Source: Stichopus chloronotus (Eukaryota; Echinodermata; Holothuroidea; Aspidochirotida; Stichopodidae). From it: a stretch of 64,000 nt of DNA. The notes under the pieces are model-generated. The model did no database searches. It was not told the origin of the DNA and worked only from the letters and a program-made list of their open reading frames with translations. The stretch lies in contig CM037840.1 in the NCBI GenBank assembly GCA_021234535.1, positions 27,533,020 through 27,597,019 of the forward strand, written 5' to 3'. This document shows positions 19,301-31,500 of this stretch, piece by piece (positions within the stretch are counted from its first letter, which is position 1; the number at the start of each line of letters is the position of its first letter). The position numbers and the translations under genes were made by a program.

Positions 19301-22300
19301 TAAGGTCTGACACATGTCCATAGACCACGCAGTATACTGCTCATGTCTGATCACACATAAAGGTACAGTATGCCAGATTAATAATAGACACCCATTGTTA
19401 ACTACAGTCTTATCATCAGTTCTACCCATTGGGTCTCATAGAGGTATCTATCTGGAGATTAACCCATCACTCACCCACTCTGTGAACGAACAATTTTGGC
19501 TTTCCTGGAAAGTTATAGTTGATGACATTGTCAAGCATGGGTATGTCGATACCCCTGGCTGCTACGTCTGTGACCAACAGTATGTGGGTCTTCTTGCTAG
19601 CAAATTTTGCTATGTTGATCTTCCTGGCTGCCGGGTCGAGGGCGCTGAAGATGAACGTGCAGCTGATGTTGAACGCTTCCAGGATCTTTGGAATAAAAAA
19701 AATAAAAAATGACCAAAACGATGAAAATTATCAAGTATCGGCAAATCACTGGAAAAATTGTTTGGAGAGGAAGTACATCACATATAATTCACATAACACT
19801 TGCCTTCACTTCCCACATATCAAAATATTGACACTTTCAAACAATGTAGACTTTAAAGCAACACATTTACGCTTTTGAGTGGAGTCAGGCAAAGAAAGTA
19901 GGATGAGAGCAGAACAAAAGTTCTCAATAAATAAGGAGAAAATTAAGATATGTAGATCAAAAGTTCAGTAGTTTTATTCAGGCTTACCGGACACATTTCA
20001 TCAGTACGTACCACCAGTGCTGATGATGTGTTACAACACTTTTTCAATTTTTCCATTACTACAAACTTGATTAGCCATCTCATCCCTTCACATTATACTG
20101 GATAATACTTTAATACTTGAAGAATGTAATATACGATCGGTCTGCCTCTTCACATTATCTTTCTTTTCTTTTCTTTTTTTCAGTCAGAGCAAGTGAAATG
20201 TTAGCATAAAGTAGGATTAAGTAGGATATTGTCAGACTTAAAAACAATTGATGAGGAGTAGGAGGATGGTCGAAAAAAGTAGGGTCAGAAGACATCATGT
20301 GAAAGTCTGAACATTGCAAAGGTGTGGTCTCATAGTGACAACTTAACATTTGTGCATAACATCCCTTCATGTGTCTGAGATCTGTCAACAATATCAAAAC
20401 TAACATAAAATAATGTTTCAGATCTTCAATTTTTTTTCTGAAGTAAATGTGAAATGTGATAGCGCACTACACGTAACGAAGTACGATAATTCTAAAATGA
20501 CCACAGCTGGTTTGAGGGTGGTAGAGGATACTATTATGTTCAGCGAAGATGAATTTTTAACTCATTATAGGAGACACCGGCTCCATCTCATTAAAATCCG
20601 ACACGTGACAGTACCTCTCTCATGTATTCAACATGATGCTTGGTAGCCAGGAAGATAACGGTGAGTTCATCAGGTTGTACGACATTTTTCAGCAGATGAA
20701 GCAACACGGCTGTTTTCTCACTACTTCTGGTGTAAAAATATGCCATCTGAAATGCAACGTATGGAATGCCAGTATATCAAAAAGTAGAATCATGCAAAAC
20801 ATACAAGCATTTTATCTTCATTTTTCAGCTACAATGTACCAGCTGTAAGCCAGACAAAAATATCAATTTATGCCAAAAGCAGAACCACGTTTAATTATCG
20901 AAAGCTGATTTAGTATAGCAAATGGACTGACTAATACAGCCCATCTACTAGCATTAAATGCTAGTAGATGGGCTGTATTAGTCGGGGCTGTATGCATTAT
21001 TCACTTATGGGTTTGAATCTTCACAAATTCATAAATCAAAAACCCAAGGAGCGAGAAGAGTGAAATGGGACAATTAACAAACAACCAAAAATGTAAAATG
21101 GACTGTGAAGCTTTCTACAAAGAAACCCTTACAGGGGTATCAGGTGGGGTGCTCCCGATACCTCCTAAAACTCTAAAAATATCAAAATGATGTAACTTGG
21201 ATACACGTAACAATCACCAGTCTGTACAGTACAGTACCTTCAAGTCCTGACTTATTTTGTTGTCGACATCAAGTCGAATCAGGGATGGATCGTGAAGGCC
21301 CGCTCGAGCAAACTCCACCAGGGACTTCGGCAAAGTCGCTGAAAAGAGGAGAGTCTGCCGGTTTTCTGGGACTCGGCGAAGAATCTCTTGCATCTGCTCC
21401 GCAAAACCCATTTCGAATAATCTGCATGAGACGGGCAAACTTTAGCTCGACAGGAAAGAATAGTTTATCATGTATTGCGTCACAGTTTTTACTAAATCTA
21501 AACGGAAACTTAATCATGTATTGTATCACAGTTTTGCTTCACCTAAGTGATCAAACTGCTGTGTAAATGGATAATATGAGTAGCAGATGTTTGCTTATGT
21601 GGAAATTTCAAAGAATTTAAGGGCCACACATCTGAAGAGTGAGGGCGGTGTTCGCTTCAACTTTCCAGAGGATTCGCTCTGAAGGTCTGTTGCATATTGC
21701 ACACAGAATGTACTCTACATCAGTGTCACCTTATTGTGAAATAGAAATAGTGAATGTTTTGTGGGCAAAATGTAACAAATTTTCAGATTGGATCCTCCAG
21801 AAAATTAAAGTAAAAAATGCCCTCTTTTTTTAAGCATGTGGACCTTCAAACTGCAGAACATTAAGGTGGTTCAAAACTGTTACACTGAACGGTAATCAGT
21901 AATGTGAACTGTCAGTGAAGTCTTAAAGACTGTGAGGTCACCTGACACTGACATCAATTGTAACCGTGAAATCACCCGACAATGATACAACTGGCCAGGG
22001 ACTAACTATTAGGGCAGTAAAACTCCAGTCATATTTTCTGTGCAGTTTTTTGGTACAGTCAATCAAAAGACCAAGAGGCAGCAACATCAAAAAAACATTT
22101 CCTCAGTTTGAATTCTTATATACTTCTTACATCTCTAATTATAAAAAGTTGTAATAACTCCCATTCCATGGTCTATTTGTCCTAAATCTTAAAAGAAATG
22201 CACCTGCATAAGAGTTTCATTGTGCTTATTTGCACAAACTTCCTGTGTATTTACCACACAAAATGGTTCTACAAACGTTTTTGCCAAAAAAACCTAAATC

Positions 22301-25300
22301 AATAATCTTTCTACCATAACTAACCATCTCATAAGTGAAATTTCTCCCGAGAGAAAAATGGCAAACTGTAGATGTTGTTTTCCAGGTTGGTATCAAATGG
22401 GAGAGAAAGATGAAAGATTACACACAATAAAGACTTTTTCTTCTATCACACAGCACATCCTGCTTTAACATTTCCGTACCAAAGTCTGCAGGTAAAGGCC
22501 TAAAGTACTTACTGTATATGTGTGTGATCACAATTGATTATGTTCGGCCCATCTTGAGTTAGGGCTAATTTCAGCATCTTTCATATTTCATTGACTTAAA
22601 AGTTTTGTTCATGTGTACAAAACATGGGGGTGCATGAATGTAATGTAACGTAATGGTATGTTTACATGAGTTGGACCAATTCCTAACTACATGAACATGC
22701 ATGAAGCCATTTTCTTCATCTAACTTTGTTATTACTTTTATTCTCAAACTCATAAAAGAAAGTTTAAACTTTCATCACTTTGTGTGGAATACTCCAAGTA
22801 TATTTCAGAAAGTTCTACTTCTAAAAATTTCAACTTCTGTTTCAGTCCATAGTATAGTTCATGTTCTATCACATTGGTAACACATGGATTTGTTTGTGGG
22901 TCTCCAATGACCAAAGGGAAAGGAGGCCTCAAACATCACCAAGATCACAAAAATCAAGAAAAGTTTTTTCTACTTCCAGTATTGTTGCAATAGTATTACA
23001 ACACCTCAAGTGTTCAAAATTATCAAGACTATGTATTTGCAACCTTAAACTTCTCACAAAGGCCTGATTACTGCCATTACTTTGGGACTAGTATTGACAT
23101 GGCTGGCTTAAACTTTAATGCATTAAATGCATCAACAGTGTAAAATCAAGGAAAAGCAAGCTTTGTCTGGACAGTACACCCGCTATTGAAACACAAGAAG
23201 ATGCTTTCTAACTTTTGTTGGAGAAATTACTGTCTTTTTGCTAAATGCTCCCACTCACTCAAGTGCCCTCTCTCCATTCTACGTTATAGACAACTGAGAG
23301 AGGCTGAAAAAGTCTACAAAACATTGACAAAAACAATTTTTTTTGCAGCTGCATTACTACATCTTAATTCCAGAATTTAAAGAAACTGCATTGTTTACCA
23401 TACGATAAGAAGCTAACTGGCAAGGAATTACTGTTTCAGATAAAGTCTACCTCAACCACATTCGACTTTAATTGATTTTTTTGTTCTCACTTCCCTTGCA
23501 AAAATTACACAAAATTAAAACAAAATGACTATGTGATGCAAAGACAAGGGGGCACCCACCGATCTGCTTCGTCGAATACGAGGTACTCAACGGAGCTGAG
23601 CTTCATGTCCATCTCCACCATAACGTGGAGGAGTCTCCCTGGGGTAGCAATCAATATGTCCGGAAATGTGTGGAGGGCGGCGAACTGTTCCGTCAAGCTA
23701 TCGCCACCGAGGATCAGCTCTGCCTTCAGCCTGCATTGTTTACCCAGCTAGGAGAGGGGAAGAAACAAAATATTACATGTTCAGACCTCACCGCACCTCT
23801 TCTCTCTAACAAGCTCTCTCTCTTACCCTCAAGTCTTGTAAAAAAAAAAACAGAATTCATGTAACTTTGCAGGATCCAAATTTAAAGTACATGAATAGGT
23901 TTTTATAGGCTCTCAAGAATTTTCAAAGATTTTACAGGTTGCACCATTATATTGCACCTGCATATTATTGGCAAAGACTATCATGACCACAGCAGATGTT
24001 TACAAAATACAATACAATCACATTCAGTTTTTCAAATGTTAACTTCTAAATTGTGTCATCCATTAGTAAACAATTTTGGCATGAGAATACTTTATGTTCA
24101 CTTTCTTAAGATACTGTTTTCAATGATTTTGACTATATCATGAAGGGATTAAAACATACTATATAAAATTAAAACATTTTTAAAATGAAAACGTAAAGAT
24201 TTATAAATTCACCGGCAACCATTGCAATCATCGTAAAATTTGTCTCTGACAAAGCAAGAGGCACATTTTACTGACCTCTTTAGTAAATTTGAGAGTCTGG
24301 ATAGCCAACTCTCTGGTCGGCGATAAGATGAGCGCACGGCACCCGCGACCCTGCGAAGGCTTCTCCAGACGCTCCAACATAGGAATGAGGAAGGCGGCGG
24401 TCTTACCGCTTCCTGTTCTAGCCATCGCCACAACGTCCTTCCCTTCCATTATTACTGGAATGCACTGCGAAAAAAAATATTTAAAGCAGTGGTTAAACTG
24501 GGTCAAAAACTAGGGGCTGGGTATCCTCAGTTCATAGTAGTCGATTAAATAGTCGGGTAACTTTGGTTATGCTAAAAGTCTGTTGTGTACAGTTATCATA
24601 TATGACAATTGACTTCCCATTCAAAATCATGTATCTTTACCTACACAGACATGACAATAGTCCCATGAGCATGACAATGAAGTGCTTTTAAAGGCATACA
24701 TGCCGAATTCACTTCAAAGGTCACACCAAAGGTCACATTAAGTCAAAATTAAGGATCTGGATAGCAAGTGTCAGAACCAGGTCCTGACATAGTTGGTCAG
24801 ATATCGTGTGCAAAAAGTAATTGTGAAAATATGAAAATAAATAAGCAACTTTCATTTGAAAAGCTGCATGAAAGAAAAGTAGAAAGATATTTGGTGACCT
24901 TTTGAATTGGTTTGCAAAGATCAGCATTAAAACATGATTTGGAAAATCTGGAAGCCACTTAAGGTGCTAGAGTCCCAACTGGGGTCACTACAGTAGTATC
25001 CCTTAGGAGTAACAACCAATGCCACAGGGTACCTTGGAATCCTCTGAATGTTACACAGTGCCATCATTACTTTTGCTTATCCTTTACATATTGTCTCTAA
25101 ATTACTTAATTACTGGGTTTTACAATGGTACACTAAGTGATACCTATCAGTGTTTTTAAAGAAGACAATACATGCTTCCAAAATAAAACTTTCAGGGCAT
25201 ACAGAATTCCGAACTACTGTATCCTTGAAGTAAAGGATGTAAATAACTTGCTTACTTGGCACATGTTTATTCAAGATGCAATTGTAAAACAGAAATGATA

Positions 25301-28300
25301 TATGATATTGTCAATATTTGATGGATTTTTACGAAAGGTGTGGCTGTCTTCAGTGTTTCTACTGATACTGTTAATTTGGTCAATACTGTTCTCCAAGACA
25401 AGTTTTCATGTCACACGTATTGTAAGTAAAACTCCACTAAATGTTAAAGTGATGAAGGAATCAAACACATACCTTCCTCTGAATAGGAGTTGGAACTTTG
25501 TACCCCTTTTTGAGGACTCCACCAAACACATTCCTGCTGAGACCTAAAGAGAAAGAAAACCCAAGTTATACAATAACATTTGACAATGAGCTACACGGAG
25601 GGTATATTGTTTTTTTATTTTTTTTTCCTATTTTTAACCTGTCACATTCATCAAAATATGAGTAATGTATGAGCACACCATGCTTGTACAGTACGGTCTA
25701 ATCCTGACATATCCGAATTGTATTTCGTGAGCATGAGCAAAAACTTGAAACCTTCACAGAAATCTACTACTACATGTTGCACCATCAGAAATTACAGTAG
25801 TCTTTTAATTACAGAGATCTACCTTTGCACTTGAAGTGCAGATACAGTAGTTCACAACTGCCAGCAACAACCCACTTCACATACTGTACTGTCATTTACA
25901 ATGCCACAAAACATGTAGAACATCCCTCCCACCCAGTTCCCCCCCCAAAAAAAAAAAGAATAAATACCATCAGTTCACATTCATATGCAGAACATCTTAT
26001 CATGTTGAAACCGAAATCTGTTCCATCAACAAAACTTTCTTTTCATTTTCATGGCAGGAGTAGGGCTTTTCGTCATTGGTCAACCGACTACTGTACCTAA
26101 TAATACCAACTACAGTACTAATTAGTTTACTTCATTATCAGCCAGATGCTAATTATCTATTCTTTCAGCCATTTTGTTAAACTAACAGTATGCATTTCAA
26201 CTGTTGAGTATATACTGTTCGGTAGACTAGGCCTACATGCAACATGTACACAACATGAGTTTCTTCGCTAGACTATAATGAATTAGGTCAGTGACCAAAT
26301 TAAAGTTTCATTGAGCTGTGTACTCTGATGAATAAAACCCTTTCCTAAAATGTCTCAATGCACATATAAGTCCACTTTAAAAAAAAAAACAAAAAAAAAC
26401 AATATTTCTTCTCATTTTGAAGCAAGGAGTTCAGCTTTCTGTGTGCTGTGCTCTAATCTGTTGTAGAATTTCTCCAAATACTGTACTGTATGTAACTCTC
26501 CTCACTTCCACCATGCCATCCGTCCACCACCACCTAAGTTCTACACCAAAATTGATACATGCTTTCATTGCACTAGCACTCTTAGTACTTTGATGGTTGA
26601 TGACTGCTGCAGGCCTAAAAACCGGTCAATGCCTTAGACACTTCCGCAGGATGGGCGTATACAGTAAGTCCTATGGCAAAATGTTTTAGTAACAAACAGC
26701 ATGTTCTGTAGACCACTCACCCATGGACTGGAAACCTCCCGATTTTTTCTTTTTCCCCGAAAATTTATTATCTGTCGCCGGTTCTGGTTCGGCATCAGAT
26801 GTGTAACCATCTAAGGTAGGATAACCAGTTGACATCTGAAAAGAAAAGTACTTTAAGTTCCGTCTTAACCATTTTCAAGTTATCATACCTCAAACAAAAT
26901 ACATCAAACAACATAAAAGAGTGTCTTCTTAGACACCATAGTAAAAGTGTACAAGTCAAGAAAAAACTCAGGAGAGCTAACAGAGTCAGACTTGTACAGC
27001 ACAAAAGACTCAGGCTTTTCTTTAATTACTAAAATCAAGGTTGAGCATACATTTTACAGTTCTCCTCAGTACAAAATACTCATCAGGTCCCATAATATGT
27101 AGCAGTCACAAGATGCAACTGAAGAGTACTTTTCAGCAAACAAGCATTCCAAAATAAAATCCCAACACTGTCCCTGCCACTTTAAATATCAAGTCGATGC
27201 TTTTAACCGGCAAAAACCATGGGTAAAAACCGCCCATGGTAAAATATGCCAACACTGGGCAGGGATATCTGGCCTACAGCTTCTCTAGCTTTCGACAGTG
27301 GCATAACAAAACTTTTCTGGTTGAGGGGTGGGGCATTAAGACAAAAGTTTGAAGAGGGGAAAAGCAATAATTACCCCATCACAGCTGTATACAGTATTTT
27401 CTCTAGAGTCCAACCACCGCAAGCAAAGCTCTGAAGTTGGTTGGTGTGTCACGTACCAAGAAAAGTTTTCGATAAAAATGCCTCTCAGATTTTTAGCAAT
27501 GGCACTTCCAAGTCTCTCAGGCCTTGCATATTTCAGCTAATTTCTTTTTTTAATTTATGCGGTAGTAGGCTGTCTTAGAAAACAAGCTTTGCATTCTTGC
27601 AGTGCTGTATTTACATTTCCATTTGTTTTCTTTCTCTCTGGTTACAAAAAGTGAAGAGCTTTGGACGTATGGTGTGTTAGTGTCCCCTCATCTCAAAATA
27701 AAGTGGGGGCTTGTCCCCCATCTACAGTGCTCCCTAAAATTGATGCCCATGGAACACTCATTTTTCAGAGCCATCAAAGTGCAAGATGATTTTCAGAAGA
27801 AACCGCATTCAGCTTGCCATTATGACTTTATTTACTGCCTTGAAGTTAAGCACTGACACTGAAGCCCTGCAGCAGCAGCACCCCCATAAAAGAGAAGTAC
27901 TGTAGGATAATGTTAGATGGTAATCACTGAAAGTTTTCAAAGTAGTCATACAGTAAGTGTAGTAAGGACCTTGATGACATGCCCTTTAAATGGACAAATT
28001 TCTGCTAAATAACAACATTTGTTCAGTACTGAAGCCAACCTTAACATTTTTAACCTAAGCAGAGTGACAGCATGTAATGATCCACATCATGTCGCTCTAC
28101 AGCACACCATATCTACAATGTGCCTATTAGGTTGACTTTGTTTACATTCGTGGAAAAGCTATAATAGGACTAGGACCAACGTTTTCTAGTTGCGAAGGGG
28201 GATTAAATCAGTTTGTGCTAATATACAGTATACGAGAATATGGGTTGCACGAGAACAGGGGAACGTACAGATAATACCATATAGTTGGCACTCAAAAGCC

Positions 28301-28553
28301 TTGGGTCACCGAGTATCACGCGGAACTGGTACCAATAGTACTTAGTTACCGAACATGAGTACATACTGCCACTGGCTTACTTGCCATATCCCACATCCCG
28401 TGCAACGAATGCAGTCGAACGTTACTTACAGTTCCAACTTACCCTTTTCACTGTTGGTGCTTTTGATGGAATACCTGCAGAGTCACCTCCTTTAGCGATT
28501 GCAGTGGCATTTTTCTTCGGCTTAAATTTACTTACCTTGCGCCTTTTTACCAT
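13110..28553 (-). CDS. DDX54: ATP-dependent DEAD-box RNA helicase DDX54 / Dbp10 homologue (15 coding exons)
   Basis: Nuclear/nucleolar RNA helicase; the family acts in large ribosomal subunit assembly and, in vertebrates, as a nuclear receptor co-regulator. Exons in transcript order: 28553-28443, 26835-26721, 25543-25473, 24464-24276, 23747-23560, 21421-21238, 20746-20615, 19685-19475, 18922-18791, 18288-18067, 17146-17079, 16215-16039, 14953-14802, 14578-14268, 13396-13110. They sum to 2550 nt (849 residues plus stop) with every phase matching and all GT-AG introns. Motifs: Q motif (GYKVPTPIQ) before residue 99; motif I ARTGSGKT (114-121); Ia PTRELA; Ib TPGRL; II DEAD (221-224); III SAT (252-254); [31 protein letters not shown] (from 398). 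A DBP10CT-type region ([25 protein letters not shown]) lies in residues 651-754, then a Lys/Arg-rich tail. Human DDX54 is about 880 residues. Only the N-terminus (exon 1 extent) is uncertain. Confidence 0.95.
14268..14578 (-). CDS. DDX54: DDX54 exon 14 (DBP10CT region)
   Basis: Acceptor ctctccacag, donor tg|gtgagt; phase 2 in and 1 out. Encodes [22 protein letters not shown] and [10 protein letters not shown], the diagnostic C-terminal domain of DDX54/Dbp10. The frame stays open a little past the donor; that part is intron. Confidence 0.95.
14802..14953 (-). CDS. DDX54: DDX54 exon 13
   Basis: Acceptor gattttgcag, donor gg|gtgagc; phase 0 in and 2 out. Contains [14 protein letters not shown], matching the conserved EFYIPYRP segment of DDX54. 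Confidence 0.94.
16039..16215 (-). CDS. DDX54: DDX54 exon 12 (basic/acidic coiled segment)
   Basis: Acceptor ttcgctgcag, donor gag|gtaaag; 59 codons, phase 0. Begins [10 protein letters not shown], then a charged helical segment ([20 protein letters not shown]) as in the family. Confidence 0.94.
17079..17146 (-). CDS. DDX54: DDX54 exon 11 (68 nt)
   Basis: Acceptor ctcaaaaaaag, donor tcg|gtaagc; phase 1 in and 0 out. Encodes a Gly/Ser stretch and [11 protein letters not shown], the counterpart of the human SIKNYRSRA segment. The acceptor is A-rich and weak, but frame and homology agree. Confidence 0.88.
18067..18288 (-). CDS. DDX54: DDX54 exon 10
   Basis: Acceptor caaaattcag (weak pyrimidine tract), donor g|gtgaga; phase 1 in and 1 out. 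Encodes the linker after the helicase core, including [10 protein letters not shown] and SVKRSKEL, conserved in DDX54. Confidence 0.93.
18791..18922 (-). CDS. DDX54: DDX54 exon 9 (end of motif VI)
   Basis: Acceptor cctttgcag, donor aag|gtgaag; phase 1 in and 1 out. Encodes [22 protein letters not shown] and LNLFLGKPL. Confidence 0.96.
19475..19685 (-). CDS. DDX54: DDX54 exon 8 (motif V)
   Basis: Acceptor attccaaag, donor gg|gtgagt; phase 0 in and 1 out. Encodes YSALDP-like [26 protein letters not shown] and the first part of motif VI (FVHRV). Confidence 0.97.
20615..20746 (-). CDS. DDX54: DDX54 exon 7 (start of second RecA domain, motif IV)
   Basis: Acceptor gcatttcag, donor gag|gtactg; 44 codons, phase 0. 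Encodes [11 protein letters not shown] and [13 protein letters not shown]. Confidence 0.95.
20929..20983. repeat. Perfect inverted repeat, 26-bp arms, 3-bp spacer
   Basis: The arm at 20929-20954 (starting GACTAATACAGCCC) is exactly complementary to 20958-20983. It lies in the DDX54 intron between exons 6 and 7, about 180 bp from exon 7. In RNA it would form a near-loopless 26-bp hairpin. Confidence 0.95.
21238..21421 (-). CDS. DDX54: DDX54 exon 6 (motif III)
   Basis: Acceptor ctcatgcag, donor aag|gtactg; phase 2 in and 0 out. Encodes LFEMGFAEQ, the SAT motif in LLFSATLPK, and [11 protein letters not shown]. Confidence 0.97.
23560..23747 (-). CDS. DDX54: DDX54 exon 5 (motifs Ib and II)
   Basis: Acceptor ctctcctag, donor cg|gtgggt; phase 0 in and 2 out. 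Carries [14 protein letters not shown] and the catalytic VFDEAD box at its end. Confidence 0.97.
24276..24464 (-). CDS. DDX54: DDX54 exon 4 (motifs I and Ia)
   Basis: 63 codons, phase 0 both ends. Carries the Walker A motif ARTGSGKT that binds ATP phosphates and PTRELA (motif Ia) for RNA contact. Confidence 0.97.
25473..25543 (-). CDS. DDX54: DDX54 exon 3 (Q motif)
   Basis: Acceptor tctctttag, donor aag|gtatgt; phase 1 in and 0 out. Encodes [16 protein letters not shown] and the PTPIQRK of the adenine-sensing Q motif. Confidence 0.95.
26721..26835 (-). CDS. DDX54: DDX54 exon 2
   Basis: Acceptor cttttcag before 26835; donor gtgagt after 26721; phase 0 in and 1 out. Encodes YTSDAEPEP, a Lys run and SGGFQSMG, which corresponds to the start of the DDX54 Q-motif region. 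Confidence 0.92.
28443..28553 (-). CDS. DDX54: DDX54 exon 1 with start codon
   Basis: ATG at 28553-28551 opens a Lys/Arg-rich N-terminus beginning [14 protein letters not shown]; donor gtaagt at 28442. The 111-nt exon is phase 0 out. A second perfect donor (AAG|gtaagt) lies inside it after codon 6, so the exon could end at 28536 in some transcripts, also in phase 0. Basic DDX54-like composition supports the start, but this end is poorly conserved between animals. Confidence 0.7.
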
Positions 28554-28785
28554 GGTTGTGCTTAGAAATGTAGCGAATGGATTGTCTTGGACAGCATGTG
28601 GCTGTGTTAACGTTAATGCTTATTGCGCAATGCATGACAGAAATGTCGATCCGCAAGAAAAAGTTTGGTCCAAAAGAGAGAACAACAGTGCTAGCTAACG
28701 TTATGTGAACGGTGTACAGACTCACTGTGATGAATGTGAGGAAAACGTAAGGCTCGATATATCTATGGAACGCCAAAAGGGCAAC

Positions 28786-29095
28786 GAATTTTGTTGTCTC
28801 ATCGTAGTTTGTCTCAACTTATTTCGTTGTCTCATTTCATTTTGTCTCCTTTTTGGTTTGTCTCATTCAATTGTGTCGTCTCACATAATTTGTCTCCTTG
28901 TAGATTGTCTGATGTACGTTTGCCTCATTTAAGGTTGTCTCATTAAAGTTTGCCTCATATTAGGTCGTCTCGTTTTAGTTTGCTTCATTAAAGTTCGTCT
29001 CCCAACAGTTCGTCTCACAGGAGGTTGCCTCACGGCAGTCCGTCTCACTGCAGTTCGTCTCACCGCAGTCCGTCTCATAACAATTCGGCTCACGC
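28786..29095 (+). repeat. Degenerate tandem array with GTCTC core, about 20 units
   Basis: Units of about 14-18 bp share the core (C/T)GTCTCA with variants GCCTC, GCTTC and GGCTC. Right-hand units carry a CNGCAGT(T/C) spacer, left-hand units an A/T-rich spacer. The array begins about 230 bp upstream of the DDX54 start codon. Confidence 0.85.
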
Positions 29096-29119
29096 ATGGG
29101 CGTCAACAGGTGGGGGACA

Positions 29120-29137
29120 GGTGGGACATGTCCCACC
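29120..29137. repeat. 18-bp perfect palindrome
   Basis: GGTGGGACATGTCCCACC is self-complementary over all 18 bases. Similar CCCACCCACTTT-type sequence recurs about 40 bp downstream, as in some transposon ends. Confidence 0.8.
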
Positions 29138-31340
29138 CACTTTCAAAAGTGGAGGGGATATCATATCATTTATCCCACCCACTTTTCAGAGCAATTACTA
29201 AAAAAAAATCACATTCATATGCGGGATTTTCTATCACAATTGCTGAGCTGATTCAAGTAGAATCTAACTTAAGAATCATTCTCAATAAATTGCACTGGAA
29301 ATTAAAACAGTGCTTGGTCCTTTATCCCCCTTCCTCCGATATTCACCCTCCCCGCTTCGTCCGAGACCTCTGATAAAAGTTTGTGCGATGTTTGAACGAT
29401 GTTTTAGAGTGTTTTGTGGAAGCACCCCTACTCACCAGAAATGGAATTCCCCTTGCCCTACACTGTGAATCAGAGAAAACAACCACGCACTTCAACTTGA
29501 AAATAAGGCGAAGACCCCACCAGGAAGGTAATATCATATATTTTAGGCTATACAGACAGTATTCTGCCTGTATGCAAGATATTATATAATACCAAACTAC
29601 TCTGATTATTATTATTAAAGTACCTGGGCACATAACAACTGACGTCCCGCACCTACATGTATGTATTATATGTACCACTCCACTCATCCCGGAGGTGACG
29701 GCGCCACTTTTTCAATATTTTGTTTGAGATGGACGCTGTGTAATTCGTCTCCCTTGGTGTCAGAACGGCATCTTTCTACCAGTACTTTCTGTCGGAATTT
29801 AGTTTTGTGAGACAAAATTTCTCCTCACACATCTGGTTCTGATGTCATTAAAAACGACTCACTAGGAAGGCCGTCTCCTGCGATCTAGGGGGTCTTATAT
29901 ATATACTCAAGTTTTTTTTTTACATTTAACTTAGGCAAAAATGTTGTTATCCTTGTAAAGTTTCAAATGGTAAAGTCTCTGAAGGATTGAAACAGCGTAT
30001 ATTGCATTGTCAGGATTGTGGGTGTAAGACCTATGTAACCAGGGATTTTACGAGCGAGCCAATATGGGTTGCAACTTGCACGAATTCTATTCAGAATTCA
30101 CTCATTGGCGTCAGCTATAGTGGGTGAGAGAAATTCTTCTATAGTAAAGGACGGGACGGATTTTTCTTCTTCTTTTTTTTTTTTTTGAGGCAATGGTGAT
30201 ATTGCAGTTGTGCCCATTCAGCAACGGAATGGCAGTTTTGAGACAACAGTTTCATGAAGCATCAGCTTTCAAGGTAAGAATTTTTTTTTTGCGGGTTCTA
30301 TATCATTCATTATTATCAGCATGGTGACTAAATTTGCAGTTTGTAGCCTGGAGAATATTCAGGTTACGTTAAGGGATGCCTGCGTTACGGGCATCCCGTA
30401 AATTTTGACTTTCCGGTTGGTACGAAAGAAAGACAAGAGTCTAGTTAAATCGTAGGATGAATCTAGCCATTTTGTAGGCTATGTGATAACGGTGTGTAAC
30501 GCGTTACTAAAAGTTTTTCCTCGACATGTAGGAATAAACCAGTTGAAAAATTTTTGATAAACCCAATGTGAATTCCAGAGAGCCAAAAAGTCTGATTTAT
30601 GTTGGATTTACCTTGGCGAAAAACAAGTAGATGTTTTGTTCGAAGTGGGTCGTTGAGCGATTGTCGATTATTCTTTCGATTTTTACTAGAGGTGGGGGTA
30701 GAATGTGTTGTTTAGTACGATCTTTACTGACTTACTGATTTGAATTGATACCATTTTGGCCGAATTCCTGAAGGGCGGTTTGAAAATAACCTATCTATGA
30801 AGTTCTTCAAAAAGTAAGAATATGGGGAGACGGGGAAAAATGTCAGGAATTTGATGCATGTCAGGGGGGAAGGTCTTAAATTTAAAGATGTCAGCTTCCA
30901 ATTCGTTAACATATAGAAAAATATTTTCATTTAAATTTCAAAAATGTAAACCAAGACGCTTCATCTTTGATGCATTGATCTGTAACTTGCCACTGTTTCT
31001 GTTATGGGTAGGGTTTATGAGGGGTTTCAACTTCCTCCAAAATATTTTGAGATTTGTCGGTTTTAATAGTTCATGAGCAATTATTTTGGATACGGATAAT
31101 GTCGACCGTTACAGTTTATTTCTTTATTCTTTTTTATTTTCAAGGTGGTTATCTCATATCTATACGTAGTCTACTAGCTAGGGGATCCTGTACTCCATTT
31201 AGTTGTTTTAGTGAATTGACACTTAAATGGTTCACCACCTCAAAGTGGCCTCTCAAGTATTCCGCTGAAACCGATTGGTGTAAGTAGGTTTCCTTAGGAT
31301 GCACAAATCACATGGATAAGGATTACGAATTGTGGTAAGG

Positions 31341-31500
31341 TGCACAGTCAATACAGCAAAGCCGTTAGAGTTATACTTGGTATTGAATGAAGTAAAAGAA
31401 AAGACTTCCACGACAGGTTTCATGAAAAGTCCCTCTAGCTCAAAGGTTTAACGATCATTGTGCACAGTCAATACAGTAAAGACGTTAGAGTTATACATGT
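31341..31500 (+). repeat. Direct repeat, about 38 bp, offset 120 bp
   Basis: TGCACAGTCAATACAG and the following bases to TTAGAGTTATAC occur at 31341-31378 and again at 31461-31498 with two or three changes. Confidence 0.8.

Noticed and set aside
28381..28698. 105-codon frame on the + strand
   Set aside because: Antisense to DDX54 exon 1 and its upstream region; no recognisable protein.
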